A stretch of DNA of 64,000 nt from the NCBI RefSeq assembly GCF_900119845.1, contig NZ_FPKU01000001.1:1087528-1151527 (forward strand), in the 5' to 3' direction. The DNA is from Devosia enhydra (GTDB lineage: Bacteria > Pseudomonadota > Alphaproteobacteria > Rhizobiales > Devosiaceae). Both the position numbers and the translations under genes were made by a program. Positions within the stretch are counted from its first letter, which is position 1. Each line of letters starts with the position of its first letter. Shown one piece after another: positions 52,271 to 60,570 of the stretch. The notes below the pieces were generated by a model. The model ran no database searches. It worked only from the letters and a program-made list of their open reading frames with translations, and was not told the DNA's origin.

Positions 52271-52944
52271 GCGCTGATCCCCAGCTCGTTCGGCGCGATC
52301 TGCGAGGCCGATCGCGTATGGTCCGAGATCAGCGAGATGGCGAGGATCATGTCGCCCTTTTCGATGGCGCGGATGATCGGCGGATGGTTGGCCGCCACCT
52401 GCCGGATGTCGCGATTGGCGCTGTTGCGCAGCGCCATGATCTGGCGGATGCGCAGATAGAGGTTTTCCCAAAGCCCCAGCAGCAGGCTGTGGTCGGCGAG
52501 CCGGATGAGCGTGCGGTGGAAGGCTTCGTCGGCGGCCATCAGGCCGGGGAAATCGCCGCGCTCGGCGGCTGCGAACATGGCGTCGCTATGGGCGTGAAGC
52601 TCCGAGACGTCGGTGCCGCGCTCGACGATCCTGCGGATGGCGAAGGCTTCGAACTGCTCGCGCAGGCTGTAGACCTCCTCCACCTCGCGCAGCGTCAGCG
52701 GCTTCACCCGCTTGCCCTTGTAGGCGACGCTTTCGATCAGCCCGTCGGCTTCGAGGATCTGGATGGCCTCGCGCACCGGGGCGCGCGACACGTTGAGCTG
52801 CTCGGCCAGCGCCATTTCGACGATCGGGGTGCCCGGCTTCATCGTGCCATCGACGATCGCCTGGCGGATGATCTCGGCCACCGAGACGCGCAACGGCACG
52901 TTCTCGATGCGGGAGATGTCGATGGCACCATCCTCGCGCGCCAT
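52267..52944 (-). CDS. GntR-family regulator with FCD domain
   Basis: 225 residues. N-terminal winged helix with AEIIRQAIVDGTMKPGTPIVEMALAEQLNVSRAPVREAIQILEADGLI. The C-terminal FCD domain has the metal-site pattern, an Asp in AADEAFHRTLIRLADHSLL and a His in ANHPPIIRAIEKGD. FCD regulators usually sense small carboxylates and act as repressors. Located inside the long operon, and the perfect palindrome at 59593-59608 has the TnGT-ACnA form that this subfamily binds. Confidence 0.93.
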   Translation of the reverse strand: MAREDGAIDISRIENVPLRVSVAEIIRQAIVDGTMKPGTPIVEMALAEQLNVSRAPVREAIQILEADGLIESVAYKGKRVKPLTLREVEEVYSLREQFEAFAIRRIVERGTDVSELHAHSDAMFAAAERGDFPGLMAADEAFHRTLIRLADHSLLLGLWENLYLRIRQIMALRNSANRDIRQVAANHPPIIRAIEKGDMILAISLISDHTRSASQIAPNELGISA

Positions 52945-52946
52945 GG

Positions 52947-53852
52947 TCAGGCTCCAGTGCCGTGGGCCAGCGAGACGGCGCGGGCAATCGCCGCGTCATG
53001 ATCGCGCGAGAGCCGCACGAAGGGCGGGCGCACCACCGCATAGGCCTCGTCCTTGTGGCGGGCAGCGGTGGCGGCCTTGATCGCGGGGATGAGCGGCAAG
53101 CCCTCGAAGATCTTGCGCACTTCGGTCACGCCCGCCGCGATGCCCGCTTCGCGTTCCGTGCCCAGCGCCGCCATCAGCGCCTTGATGTTGCGCGCATTCA
53201 CATTGGCCGAGGCGCTGATGCACCCGGCGCCGCCGGCGGCAACGTTCTGCGGCACGAGCGCCTCGGAGGCCGAATAGGTCTCGAGCTCGGGGAAGGCCTT
53301 GATGATCGAATGGGTATTGTCCCAGTTGCCCGAGCTGTCCTTGAGCCCCACGAAGATACCGGGGTGCTTTTTCATCAGCGCCTCGATCAGTGAGAGGGTG
53401 ATCGGCACGCCGGTCATCTGGGGAATGTGGTAGAGGTAGATCCTGAGCCGGCTGTCGGCCACCCCGTCGATGATCGCCGAATAGCTGTCCACCAGCCCCT
53501 GCTCGGGCACGCCCTTGTAGTAGAAGGGCGGCAGCATCAGCGCGCCGAGGCAGCCCTGCTGCACCGCATGCCGCGTCAGCGCGATGCTATCGGTCAGCGC
53601 CGCGCAGCCCGTTCCGGGGATCAGCCGGTCGGCGGCAATGCCGCTCTCGACCAGCGCTTCGAGCATTTCGATCCGCTCGGCCACCGACATCGAATTGGCT
53701 TCGCTGGTCGTGCCGAAAGGTGCCAGCCCATCGGCGCCATCGGCGAGCAGCACCTTGCTGTTGGCTATGAACCGCTCGCGGTCGATCGTCAGGTCCGGCC
53801 TGAACGGGGTGATGGCGGGCACGAAAAGCTTGGGCGTTCTGGTCATTGTCAT
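52947..53852 (-). CDS. DapA/NanA-family aldolase (dihydrodipicolinate synthase-like)
   Basis: 301-residue class I aldolase fold. GTTSE at 48-52 matches the family's phosphate/carboxylate loop, Tyr141 lies in YLYHIP, and the Schiff-base lysine is Lys171 in FVGLKDSSG. Members condense or cleave pyruvate-type 2-oxo acids, so here it most likely cleaves a 2-keto-3-deoxy acid or similar intermediate. Start overlaps the AllA-like gene stop by 4 nt. The function in lysine synthesis is unlikely given the catabolic setting. Confidence 0.92.
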   Translation of the reverse strand: MTMTRTPKLFVPAITPFRPDLTIDRERFIANSKVLLADGADGLAPFGTTSEANSMSVAERIEMLEALVESGIAADRLIPGTGCAALTDSIALTRHAVQQGCLGALMLPPFYYKGVPEQGLVDSYSAIIDGVADSRLRIYLYHIPQMTGVPITLSLIEALMKKHPGIFVGLKDSSGNWDNTHSIIKAFPELETYSASEALVPQNVAAGGAGCISASANVNARNIKALMAALGTEREAGIAAGVTEVRKIFEGLPLIPAIKAATAARHKDEAYAVVRPPFVRLSRDHDAAIARAVSLAHGTGA

Positions 53853-54328
53853 GCGTCCTTCCCGGCAAGGGTCAGCGGGGGGATGTCCTGGAATTCGTCG
53901 TCGTCGGGCCGGCCGCGCCACATCAGCACGGCAAAGCTGCCATCGCGATCGAGCACGCTGGCCCCGGCATGCCAGACGCCGCGCGCATAGATCACGCCTT
54001 GCGTTCCCGGCACCGCAAAGCTCAGCACCTTCTCGAGATCGGGGCTGCCATCGGCGAGCGAGGGGCAGACGGTCACGATGTAGCGCTCCACGTCGAGCGG
54101 GATGAAGGCCTGCGCCGCATGCGGATGGCGCTCGAGCTTGGCGACGGTCGCCGGCAGCGCACTGGGCCGGTTGAAATTGGTGTGCAGCACCGGCGCCAGC
54201 CCTTCGACCGGCATCTGATCCGAATAGAAGGCGCGCTGACCATAAGCGGCCGGCCGCGTTATGAAACGGCCGAACGGCGCGAAGGCCTCGGCGGAAGGCT
54301 GGGGCTGAAGCGCCACGCTGCGGCTCAT
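53849..54328 (-). CDS. Ureidoglycolate lyase (AllA) family protein
   Basis: 159-residue cupin-like protein. Family features are AFAPFGRFI near the N-terminus, HPHAAQAFIPLDVERYIVTVCP and GVIYARGVWHAGASVLDRDGSFAVLMW. Classic AllA splits ureidoglycolate into glyoxylate and urea. Neighbouring PuuE-like deacetylase recalls the purine/allantoin pathway, but no allantoicase or uricase is present, so the substrate may be another ureido or hemiaminal acid. Both ends overlap neighbours by 4 nt. Confidence 0.88.
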   Translation of the reverse strand: MSRSVALQPQPSAEAFAPFGRFITRPAAYGQRAFYSDQMPVEGLAPVLHTNFNRPSALPATVAKLERHPHAAQAFIPLDVERYIVTVCPSLADGSPDLEKVLSFAVPGTQGVIYARGVWHAGASVLDRDGSFAVLMWRGRPDDDEFQDIPPLTLAGKDA

Positions 54329-55239
54329 GCGGCACCTGCCGGCGGCATCGCCGCCCGCCAATGGGCCGCGATATCGGCGCGCTTTGCGACCCACACACCG
54401 TCGGTCGCGGTGATGTGGTCGATGAAGGCTTCGAGCGCAGCGAACCGCCCCGGATGCCCGATGACGCGCGGATGCAGCCCCACCGACATCATGCGCGGCG
54501 TGGTCTGCCCCTCGCGATGCAGCACGTTGAAGGTGTCGATCAGGAATTCTGCGAAATCGGCGGCCCGCGTGATCCCGCCCGAGGCCAAAAGCTTGGCGTC
54601 GTTGGTCACCAGCGAATAGGGCACCACCAGGTGCGACTTGCCCTCGATTTCGGTCCAGTAGGGCACTTCGTCATTATAGGCGTCGCTGTCATAGCGATAG
54701 CCCCCATGCTCGACCACGAGCCGGCGCGTGTGCTGGGATCGGCTGTACCGGCAATACCAGCCGGCGGGCGGGCGCCCCACGGCACGCTCGATCGTCTCAT
54801 AGGCCTTGGCGATGTGCTCGCGTTCGGTCGCCTCGTCGAGCCGGTAATGCTCGATCCAGCGATAGCCATGCGCCACCACGTCCCAGTCTGTCGCCGCGAT
54901 GGCCGCGGCGACTTTCGGATTGCGTTCGAGCGCCAGCGCCGCCGCGCAGATGGTGGCGGGCAGGCCGCGCTCGGCGAACAGGCGGTGCAACCGCCAATAG
55001 CCGACGCGCGAGCCATACTCATACATGCTCTCGGAGGCGAGGTCGCGGTCGCCCTGCGGCACGCGCGGAGCGTTGACCTCGATGAGCGCCGCTTCCGAGC
55101 GCCCATCGCCATCGCCGATCGAATATTCCGTGCCTTCCTCGTAGTTGATCACGAAGTTGACCGCGACGCCGGCACCGCCCGGCCAGCGTATGGTCGGCGG
55201 CCGGTCTGCATAACCCACCAAGTCGCGAGCAGCACTCAT
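54325..55239 (-). CDS. Polysaccharide-deacetylase-family hydrolase (PuuE allantoinase-like)
   Basis: 304 residues. The NodB-fold core is seen in VAVNFVINYEEGTEYS, YWRLHRLFAERGLPATICAAALALERNP and the DWDVVAHGYRWIEHYRLDEATEREHI block, which matches cofactor-independent PuuE allantoinases and related amidohydrolases. WYCRYSRSQHTRRLVVEHGGYRYDSDAYNDEVPYW follows. It may open a cyclic amide or ureide. The start has weak GGAT spacing. Lies 29 nt below the AstE/AspA-like gene. Confidence 0.88.
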   Translation of the reverse strand: MSAARDLVGYADRPPTIRWPGGAGVAVNFVINYEEGTEYSIGDGDGRSEAALIEVNAPRVPQGDRDLASESMYEYGSRVGYWRLHRLFAERGLPATICAAALALERNPKVAAAIAATDWDVVAHGYRWIEHYRLDEATEREHIAKAYETIERAVGRPPAGWYCRYSRSQHTRRLVVEHGGYRYDSDAYNDEVPYWTEIEGKSHLVVPYSLVTNDAKLLASGGITRAADFAEFLIDTFNVLHREGQTTPRMMSVGLHPRVIGHPGRFAALEAFIDHITATDGVWVAKRADIAAHWRAAMPPAGAA

Positions 55240-55268
55240 TCGATCCGCAACCCCTTGCGCGAGCCCGT

Positions 55269-56261
55269 TCAGGCGCGCTTGCCTTCGACCTTGTTGAAGA
55301 AGCAGCACCAGTCCCCGGTATTGACGCTGACCAGCGCCCGGAGCCCGAAGATCATGCCATCGGCCGGAGCGACCAGCTTGCCCTGCTCGTCCCCGAAGAT
55401 GTTGATGATGGTGGCGATGAGATCGCCCTTCTTCATCGGCTTTAGGAAATCGACGCCCGGTGCCGGCACGAACATGCCCGAGGCGGGCGCCAGAAGCGGC
55501 TCCTGCTGGCCCTTGGTGGCATCGGTCGGGTAGGTCGCCTGGCCCGGATACATCTTGTAGTGGCGCAGGATGTTGATGATGGAATCTGCCAGGTCGCGCG
55601 CGACCTTGGCAAAGCCCGCCGGTGATGTCGCCGAGCGCCCGCCCAGCTCCACCGTGATGCCGGTTTTGCCCATCGCCTTCATCTGCGCCATGGGCGAGCC
55701 CTTGGGCATGGTGTTGCTCATGATGCAGCCCCAGCCCTCGCCCATCGCCATGGCGAGTTCCACCGCTGCGGGCGTCTCGTCCACGAAGATAGCCTTGGCG
55801 AGATAGGAGTGCGCCCCGCCCGAATGGATCGAGATCTCGAGGTCGGCGACCTTGCTCAGCCATTCCGAATGGGCAAAGGCGACGCGCTCGCTGAGGTAGC
55901 CGTCCGGCCGCCCCGGATAGATCCGGTTCATGTCGAACGAGAAGGTATCGAGCGGATTGCCGCGATTGGCGTTCTCGAACGCCATGACGTTGACCACCGG
56001 CACCAGCACGAGCGTGCCGGCAAGCTGGCTCGGATCGACCTCGCGCATAGCCAGCACGCAGGCCATCGGGCCTTCCGGCTCGTCGCCGTGGATGGCCCCG
56101 TTGACCCAGAACACCGGGCCGCCCTTGGCGCCGTTGATCACGACGACGGGAATTTCCACCTTGGTGCCGCCGGCGAGCGTGGTGACGGGAATGGCCCCGC
56201 GCACCACCTGGCCGGGCGCTGCCACGGCCGATCCGACGGTTATCGTCCTCGGTTCAGACAT
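55269..56261 (-). CDS. Succinylglutamate desuccinylase/aspartoacylase-family deacylase
   Basis: 330 residues. The zinc site of the family shows in NGAIHGDEPEGP (His-x-x-Glu) and in the later ISIHSGGAHSY (His), with the catalytic-type Glu in TVELGG. DMNRIYPGR is the substrate-carboxylate block. The C-terminal third forms a separate beta domain (PASGMFVPAPG, GDLIATIINIFG). It most likely removes an acyl group from an N-acyl amino acid or diamine. EutE/DoeB of ectoine breakdown belongs to the same family and pairs with an M24 protein, as found here across the divergent promoter. Confidence 0.9.
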   Translation of the reverse strand: MSEPRTITVGSAVAAPGQVVRGAIPVTTLAGGTKVEIPVVVINGAKGGPVFWVNGAIHGDEPEGPMACVLAMREVDPSQLAGTLVLVPVVNVMAFENANRGNPLDTFSFDMNRIYPGRPDGYLSERVAFAHSEWLSKVADLEISIHSGGAHSYLAKAIFVDETPAAVELAMAMGEGWGCIMSNTMPKGSPMAQMKAMGKTGITVELGGRSATSPAGFAKVARDLADSIINILRHYKMYPGQATYPTDATKGQQEPLLAPASGMFVPAPGVDFLKPMKKGDLIATIINIFGDEQGKLVAPADGMIFGLRALVSVNTGDWCCFFNKVEGKRA

Positions 56262-56263
56262 GC

Positions 56264-56749
56264 TCAGATACCCTTGTAGGCGTTATACTTTTCGAGTTCT
56301 TCAGGGGTGTAGACCTGCATGAACTCGATCTCGATGCCGCCGGCATCATTGTCGAGAAAGGCGACATAGCCTTCCGGATGCGGATGGCTGCCATAGACGC
56401 CGCAGGCCTTGCAGATGCGCAGATCGGCGCCCTGCGACTTGGCGTGCTCGAGCGCCTTGTCGATGTTCTCGACCTCGTAGCAGATGTGGTGCAGGCCTTC
56501 CCCGCCACGCTCCTTGATCCAGGCGTCGAAGCGCCCGCCCTCTTCGAGCGACTGCGAGAGCTGGTATTCGATACCGCCCAGGTTGAAGAGCGCCACGCGG
56601 TTCTTGGACTTGGGATAGTCCACGATGGCGGTATCGGCGGGCACATGCAGGAAGCGGGCATAGGCGTCGAGCGCGGCCTTGGCGTCGCGCACGGCGAACG
56701 CCATGTGCTTGATGCCCTTGACGTTCGGATTGTCGGATTTCACGGACAT
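56264..56749 (-). CDS. VOC-family protein (glyoxalase/methylmalonyl-CoA epimerase-like)
   Basis: 161 residues, two VOC modules. His in GIKHMAFAV (about residue 15) and a Glu late in GIEIEFMQVYTPEELEKYN fit a metal-binding VOC site; HHICYEVENIDKALEHAKSQGADL is the second module opening. Related to methylmalonyl-CoA epimerases and lactoylglutathione lyases. Two nt separate it from the deacylase gene. It may racemise or isomerise an intermediate. Confidence 0.86.
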   Translation of the reverse strand: MSVKSDNPNVKGIKHMAFAVRDAKAALDAYARFLHVPADTAIVDYPKSKNRVALFNLGGIEYQLSQSLEEGGRFDAWIKERGGEGLHHICYEVENIDKALEHAKSQGADLRICKACGVYGSHPHPEGYVAFLDNDAGGIEIEFMQVYTPEELEKYNAYKGI

Positions 56750-56760
56750 GGAAGTCTCCC

Positions 56761-57963
56761 TCAGGCAGCCGGCGCCTTGCGCTCGGCCCTTATTGTGTTG
56801 ACGACGGTCTGGATGCGGCTCATGGCCTCGCGAATGCGTGCGACCGGCTGGGTCAGCGACATGCGCACGAAATCATCGGTGTAATCGCCATAGATCGTGC
56901 CGGGATAGACAAGCACCCTGCCCTCGGCGAGCAGCTTCTGGCAGAACTCGCTGGCCGGCAGGCCGGTGGCCGCGACATTGGCATAGACATAGAAGGCGCC
57001 CTGCGGCTCGGCATAGGGAATGCCGATGGCATCGAGCCCTTCGCACATCGCCTTGCGCCGCTCGTCATAGGTCTGGCGCATCTCCTCGACGCAATCCTGC
57101 GAGCCGGTCAGCGCCGCGAGCGCGGCATGCTGGCTCACCGACGCCGTCGAGATCGCGAAGGCGTGGTTGACCTCTGCCATCGCCACGATCAATTCGCGCG
57201 GCCCGGCGAAGTAGCCGATGCGCCAGCCGGTCATCGCATAGGCCTTCGAGAAGCCCGAGAGCGTGATTGTGCGCTCGCGCATGCCCGGCAGCGCCGCCAC
57301 CGGCTGGATGCGCTGGTTGCCATAGGTCAGGCGCGCATAGATCTCGTCGGAAATGACGATCAGGTCGTGCTCGATCGCCAGCTGGGCGATCTTGGCGACC
57401 TCGTCGGGCGGGGTCACCGTGCCGGTGGGGTTGTTGGGGTTGATCAGCACCAGCACGCGGGATTTCGGCGTGATATGGGCCTTCACCATTTCGGCGGTGA
57501 GCGTGAAGTTGGTCTCCATGCTCATGCGCACCTGCACCACCTTGGCGTCCGAGAGCTCGGCAGCCTGGCTGTACGGGTTGTAGCCCGGGCATGGCACGAT
57601 GATCTCGTCGCCCGGATTGAGCAGCGACAGCGCGATCACGAACATGGCGTGCTGGCCGCCGGGTGTCACCACGATCTCGTCGGGGGAATAATCGGCCCCG
57701 CCATAGGCCTTGATGTTCTCGGCGATCGCCTTGCGCAGCGCCGGCAACCCGAGCGGGTGGCCGTAATGGGTTTCCCCGCGGCCCAGCGCATCCTGGCCGG
57801 CCTTGACGATATGGGCTGGCGTATCGAGATCGGGATCACCACGACCAAGGCGGATGACGTCCGTCAGCCCTTCCGCAATGTTGGCCATGCGGGTGATGAT
57901 GTGCTCTTCCTTGAGCTTGATGCGGTTCGCCAGCCGATTGGCGTGCAGGCCTTGCGCCTCCAT
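56761..57963 (-). CDS. Class I/II pyridoxal phosphate aminotransferase
   Basis: 400 residues, fold type I. IRLGRGDPDLDTP binds substrate carboxylate, VTPGGQHAMF, NPNNPTGTV, the Asp/Tyr pair in VISDEIYARLTYG, and PLP lysine in TLSGFSKAYAMTGWRIGY. The last Arg is in DFVRMSL. Probably transaminates an amino acid produced by the hydrolases. Start at MEAQGLHANR has GGGAGGAAG upstream. It lies 11 nt after the carboxypeptidase gene. Confidence 0.94.
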   Translation of the reverse strand: MEAQGLHANRLANRIKLKEEHIITRMANIAEGLTDVIRLGRGDPDLDTPAHIVKAGQDALGRGETHYGHPLGLPALRKAIAENIKAYGGADYSPDEIVVTPGGQHAMFVIALSLLNPGDEIIVPCPGYNPYSQAAELSDAKVVQVRMSMETNFTLTAEMVKAHITPKSRVLVLINPNNPTGTVTPPDEVAKIAQLAIEHDLIVISDEIYARLTYGNQRIQPVAALPGMRERTITLSGFSKAYAMTGWRIGYFAGPRELIVAMAEVNHAFAISTASVSQHAALAALTGSQDCVEEMRQTYDERRKAMCEGLDAIGIPYAEPQGAFYVYANVAATGLPASEFCQKLLAEGRVLVYPGTIYGDYTDDFVRMSLTQPVARIREAMSRIQTVVNTIRAERKAPAA

Positions 57964-57974
57964 CACTTCCTCCC

Positions 57975-59495
57975 TCACAGGCTGTAGATTTCTTGGTACT
58001 TCTTGGTCAGGTAGGCCACATAGGGCTCGGGATCGAGCGTGCGGCCGGTGGTGCGCACCAGCAGCGTGTCGCGGCTGTAGCGACGACCATGCTGGTGGAT
58101 GTTCTCGACCATGAAATGCCGCAGCGGCTCATAGTCGCCATTGGCGAGGCCCGAGGCGATGCCGGGGTCCTTGCTGGCGGTTTCGAACAGCTGGCCGGCC
58201 ATCACATTGCCGATCGTATAGTTGCAGAAGGTGCCGATCTGGCCTGATGACCAGTGCACGTCCTGCAGCACGCCCTTGGCGTCGCTGGGCACCTCGAGCC
58301 CGAGATACTCCTTGATCTTGGCGTTCCAGGCCTCAGGCAGGTCCTTGACCTTGAGCGAGCCGTCGATCAGCGCCGCCTCGATATCGGTGCGCAGCATGAT
58401 GTGCAGGTCATAGGTCAGCTCGTCGGCCTCGACGCGGATGAAGCCGGGGCGCACGCGGTTGATGGCGCGCCAGAATTCCTCCACCGACACATCGCCCAGC
58501 TGCTCGGGGAAATATTCCTTCGCGACGTCGAAATTGTTGTCCCAGAAGGCGCGGGCCCGGCCGACATGGTTTTCCCACAGGCGCGACTGCGACTCATGGG
58601 CGCCAAAGCTCACCCCGCCCACGGCATAGAGCCCCACCATGTCGGTGGCGAAGGGGGTGCGGGTATAGGCGGGGTCGACGCCCTGCTCGTAGAGCCCGTG
58701 GCCCGTCTCGTGCAGCGTGCCGAAAAGGCTCGCCGGCAGGTAGTTGCGGTAATAGCGGGTGGTGATGCGCACGTCGTTGCGGGTGAACGACACCTCGAAC
58801 GGATGAACCGTCGTATCGAGCCGGCCGCGCTCGAAATCATAGCCGACGGCCGCAGAGAGCCGGCGCCCCAGCTCGTACTGGGTCTCGATGGGATAATCGC
58901 GCTCGAGGAAATCGAAGCGCGGCGGCTGCTTTTCGCCGATGGCGCGCACGAGCGGAATGATGGCCTCGCGCAGCCGGTTGAACAGCGGCTTCAGCGACGC
59001 GACGGTCTCGCCCGGCTCGAACCGGTACATCAGCGCGTCATAGGGGTGCTCGGAATAGCCGATGGCCTCGGCCATCTCGCGGTTGAGCGCGACGGTCTTT
59101 TCGAGATGCGGCGCGAAGCTGGCGAAATCGCTCTCGGAGCGCGCCTTCATCCAGATGGCGTGGCCGATGGACCCCAGCTCGGCGCGCTGGCGCGTCAGGT
59201 CGGCGGGAATGCGCGAATGATAGTCGATGGCCTCGCGCACCTGGGCGACCATCTGCTTTTCCACAGCATCATCGCTTTTCGAGGCGACTTCAGCCTCCGC
59301 CGCATCGAGCGCGGAGCGAGTCGCATCCGAAACCAAGAGGTCGCGGGTCAGCACCGAGAGGGTCGCCAGCTGCTTGCTGCGCGTCTCATGCCCGCCATGG
59401 GGCATCATCGTGCGCGCATCCCAGTTGAGGATCGACTGGGCGTTGAGCAGGTCGTTGACCCGTCCAACGGTTTCCATAAGGCGAGCGTAACCCAT
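57975..59495 (-). CDS. Carboxypeptidase Taq family metallopeptidase (M32)
   Basis: About 506 residues. Zinc motif HETGH in SLFGTLHETGHGLYEQG with third ligand Glu in GAHESQSRLWEN. The N-terminal LLNAQSILNWDARTMMPHGGHETRSKQLATLS and C-terminal WSSGQIGTFCNYTIGNVMAGQLF are standard M32 blocks. Removes C-terminal residues from short peptides in the cytosol. First gene of the minus-strand operon, which also encodes a dipeptide-type importer, so peptide-like substrates are plausible. Met at 59495 fits the family N-terminus; an 18-codon longer form from 59549 is possible. Confidence 0.93.
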   Translation of the reverse strand: MGYARLMETVGRVNDLLNAQSILNWDARTMMPHGGHETRSKQLATLSVLTRDLLVSDATRSALDAAEAEVASKSDDAVEKQMVAQVREAIDYHSRIPADLTRQRAELGSIGHAIWMKARSESDFASFAPHLEKTVALNREMAEAIGYSEHPYDALMYRFEPGETVASLKPLFNRLREAIIPLVRAIGEKQPPRFDFLERDYPIETQYELGRRLSAAVGYDFERGRLDTTVHPFEVSFTRNDVRITTRYYRNYLPASLFGTLHETGHGLYEQGVDPAYTRTPFATDMVGLYAVGGVSFGAHESQSRLWENHVGRARAFWDNNFDVAKEYFPEQLGDVSVEEFWRAINRVRPGFIRVEADELTYDLHIMLRTDIEAALIDGSLKVKDLPEAWNAKIKEYLGLEVPSDAKGVLQDVHWSSGQIGTFCNYTIGNVMAGQLFETASKDPGIASGLANGDYEPLRHFMVENIHQHGRRYSRDTLLVRTTGRTLDPEPYVAYLTKKYQEIYSL

Positions 59496-59592
59496 TGACC
59501 CCAATACCCTTTCTGCTTCTCCGCAGCTTTGTGCCGCTTGTTTCATCATCCGCTTGACGGCGCCGGACGACTGTGCGTTGATGTCGTTTATT

Positions 59593-59608
59593 AGATTGTC
59601 GACAATCT
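59593..59608. promoter_or_regulatory. Perfect 16-bp palindrome, putative FCD-GntR operator
   Basis: AGATTGTCGACAATCT, centre between 59600 and 59601, with a further matching T/A pair two bases out. The core TTGTCGACAA has the T-n-GT-AC-n-A form of FadR-subfamily operators. It sits between the divergent M32 and DUF4438 operons, where one bound dimer could silence both. Confidence 0.7.
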
Positions 59609-59688
59609 GACGTTCTTATCGTCAACAGGGATTTCGGTGGTTGTCAAGCGATGCGGACGAGGGGTCAGAAAATAACGGGAGGTCAGCA

Positions 59689-60570
59689 ATGAGCGGCGCA
59701 CAGGCCGGGCTCGGACACAACGCCGATCGACTGGTGGGCATGGCCGTATGCGGCTATGTCAGCCAGCCTTCGATCAGGCCGGGCGCATACACACACTATC
59801 CGGATGGCAAGGGCGTGATTCTGCCCGGCATGTTCGGGGTGACTTACAACGCACGGGCCGGAGACAGGGCGTTTGGCTGGGCCGGCGACCATGTGGAGCC
59901 GGGCGTGTCCATCGCCCATCCCGATGAGAAGAGCGATTTCGCGCTCCATTACCTCACCTGCATCGGCAACGAGGCGACGGTGACCTCGGGCATGGCCAAG
60001 GGCGCCAAGGGCATCGTCACCGGCGAGCATGCGCGCCTGCTGGTCGACTTTCCCGATGAGGTTAACGAAAAGCTCAATATCGGCGACCAGATCCAGATCG
60101 AGGCCATCGGACGCGGCATCGCGCTCGATGATTTCCCCGGCATCGAGTTCAAGAAGACCAGCCCGAAATTCTTCGAGGCCATGCGCCTCAGCCTTACCGG
60201 CAACGGCGTGGTCAAGGTGCCCGTCGCCATGGAATTGCCCATCGAGATCATGGGCTCGGGCGCCGAGCTCAACGCCGAATATGTCGACCAGGATCTGATG
60301 AGCGGCGACCGCAAGCTCATGGCAGACCTGGGCGTCGACCAGATGAAGCTGGGCGATCTCATCGCCATCCGCCACGCCGACCATCACTTCGGCCGCTCCT
60401 ACCGCAAGGGCTCGGTGTCGATCGCGCTTTGCATCCATGGCGATTCGATCATGACCGGCCACGGGCCGGGCATCCTCACCCTCATGACGGCGACGGACGG
60501 AACCCTCGATTTCGAGATCGATCCCTCCGCCAACATCGCCAACTATTTCGGAATTGGACGGTCGAAATGA
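59689..60570 (+). CDS. DUF4438 domain protein, copy 1
   Basis: 293 residues, no signal peptide or membrane helix. The family pattern is visible: GAKGIVTGEHARLLVDFPDEVNEKLNIGDQIQIEAIG, MELPIEIMGSGAEL, GVDQMKLGDLIAIRHADHHFGRSYRKGSVSIALCIHGD and GHGPGILTLMTATDG, ending ANIANYFGI. The family has no assigned function. The many glycines, His-rich loop and Asp residues suggest a binding or enzyme pocket. ATG has GGGAGG upstream. First gene of the plus-strand operon and joined to copy 2 by 4 nt. Confidence 0.88.
   Translation: MSGAQAGLGHNADRLVGMAVCGYVSQPSIRPGAYTHYPDGKGVILPGMFGVTYNARAGDRAFGWAGDHVEPGVSIAHPDEKSDFALHYLTCIGNEATVTSGMAKGAKGIVTGEHARLLVDFPDEVNEKLNIGDQIQIEAIGRGIALDDFPGIEFKKTSPKFFEAMRLSLTGNGVVKVPVAMELPIEIMGSGAELNAEYVDQDLMSGDRKLMADLGVDQMKLGDLIAIRHADHHFGRSYRKGSVSIALCIHGDSIMTGHGPGILTLMTATDGTLDFEIDPSANIANYFGIGRSK

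Noticed and set aside
52947-54398. Long version of the DapA-like frame reaching 54398
   Set aside because: The upstream part is out-of-frame read-through over the AllA-like gene. The family N-terminus and the ATGA junction place the start at 53852.
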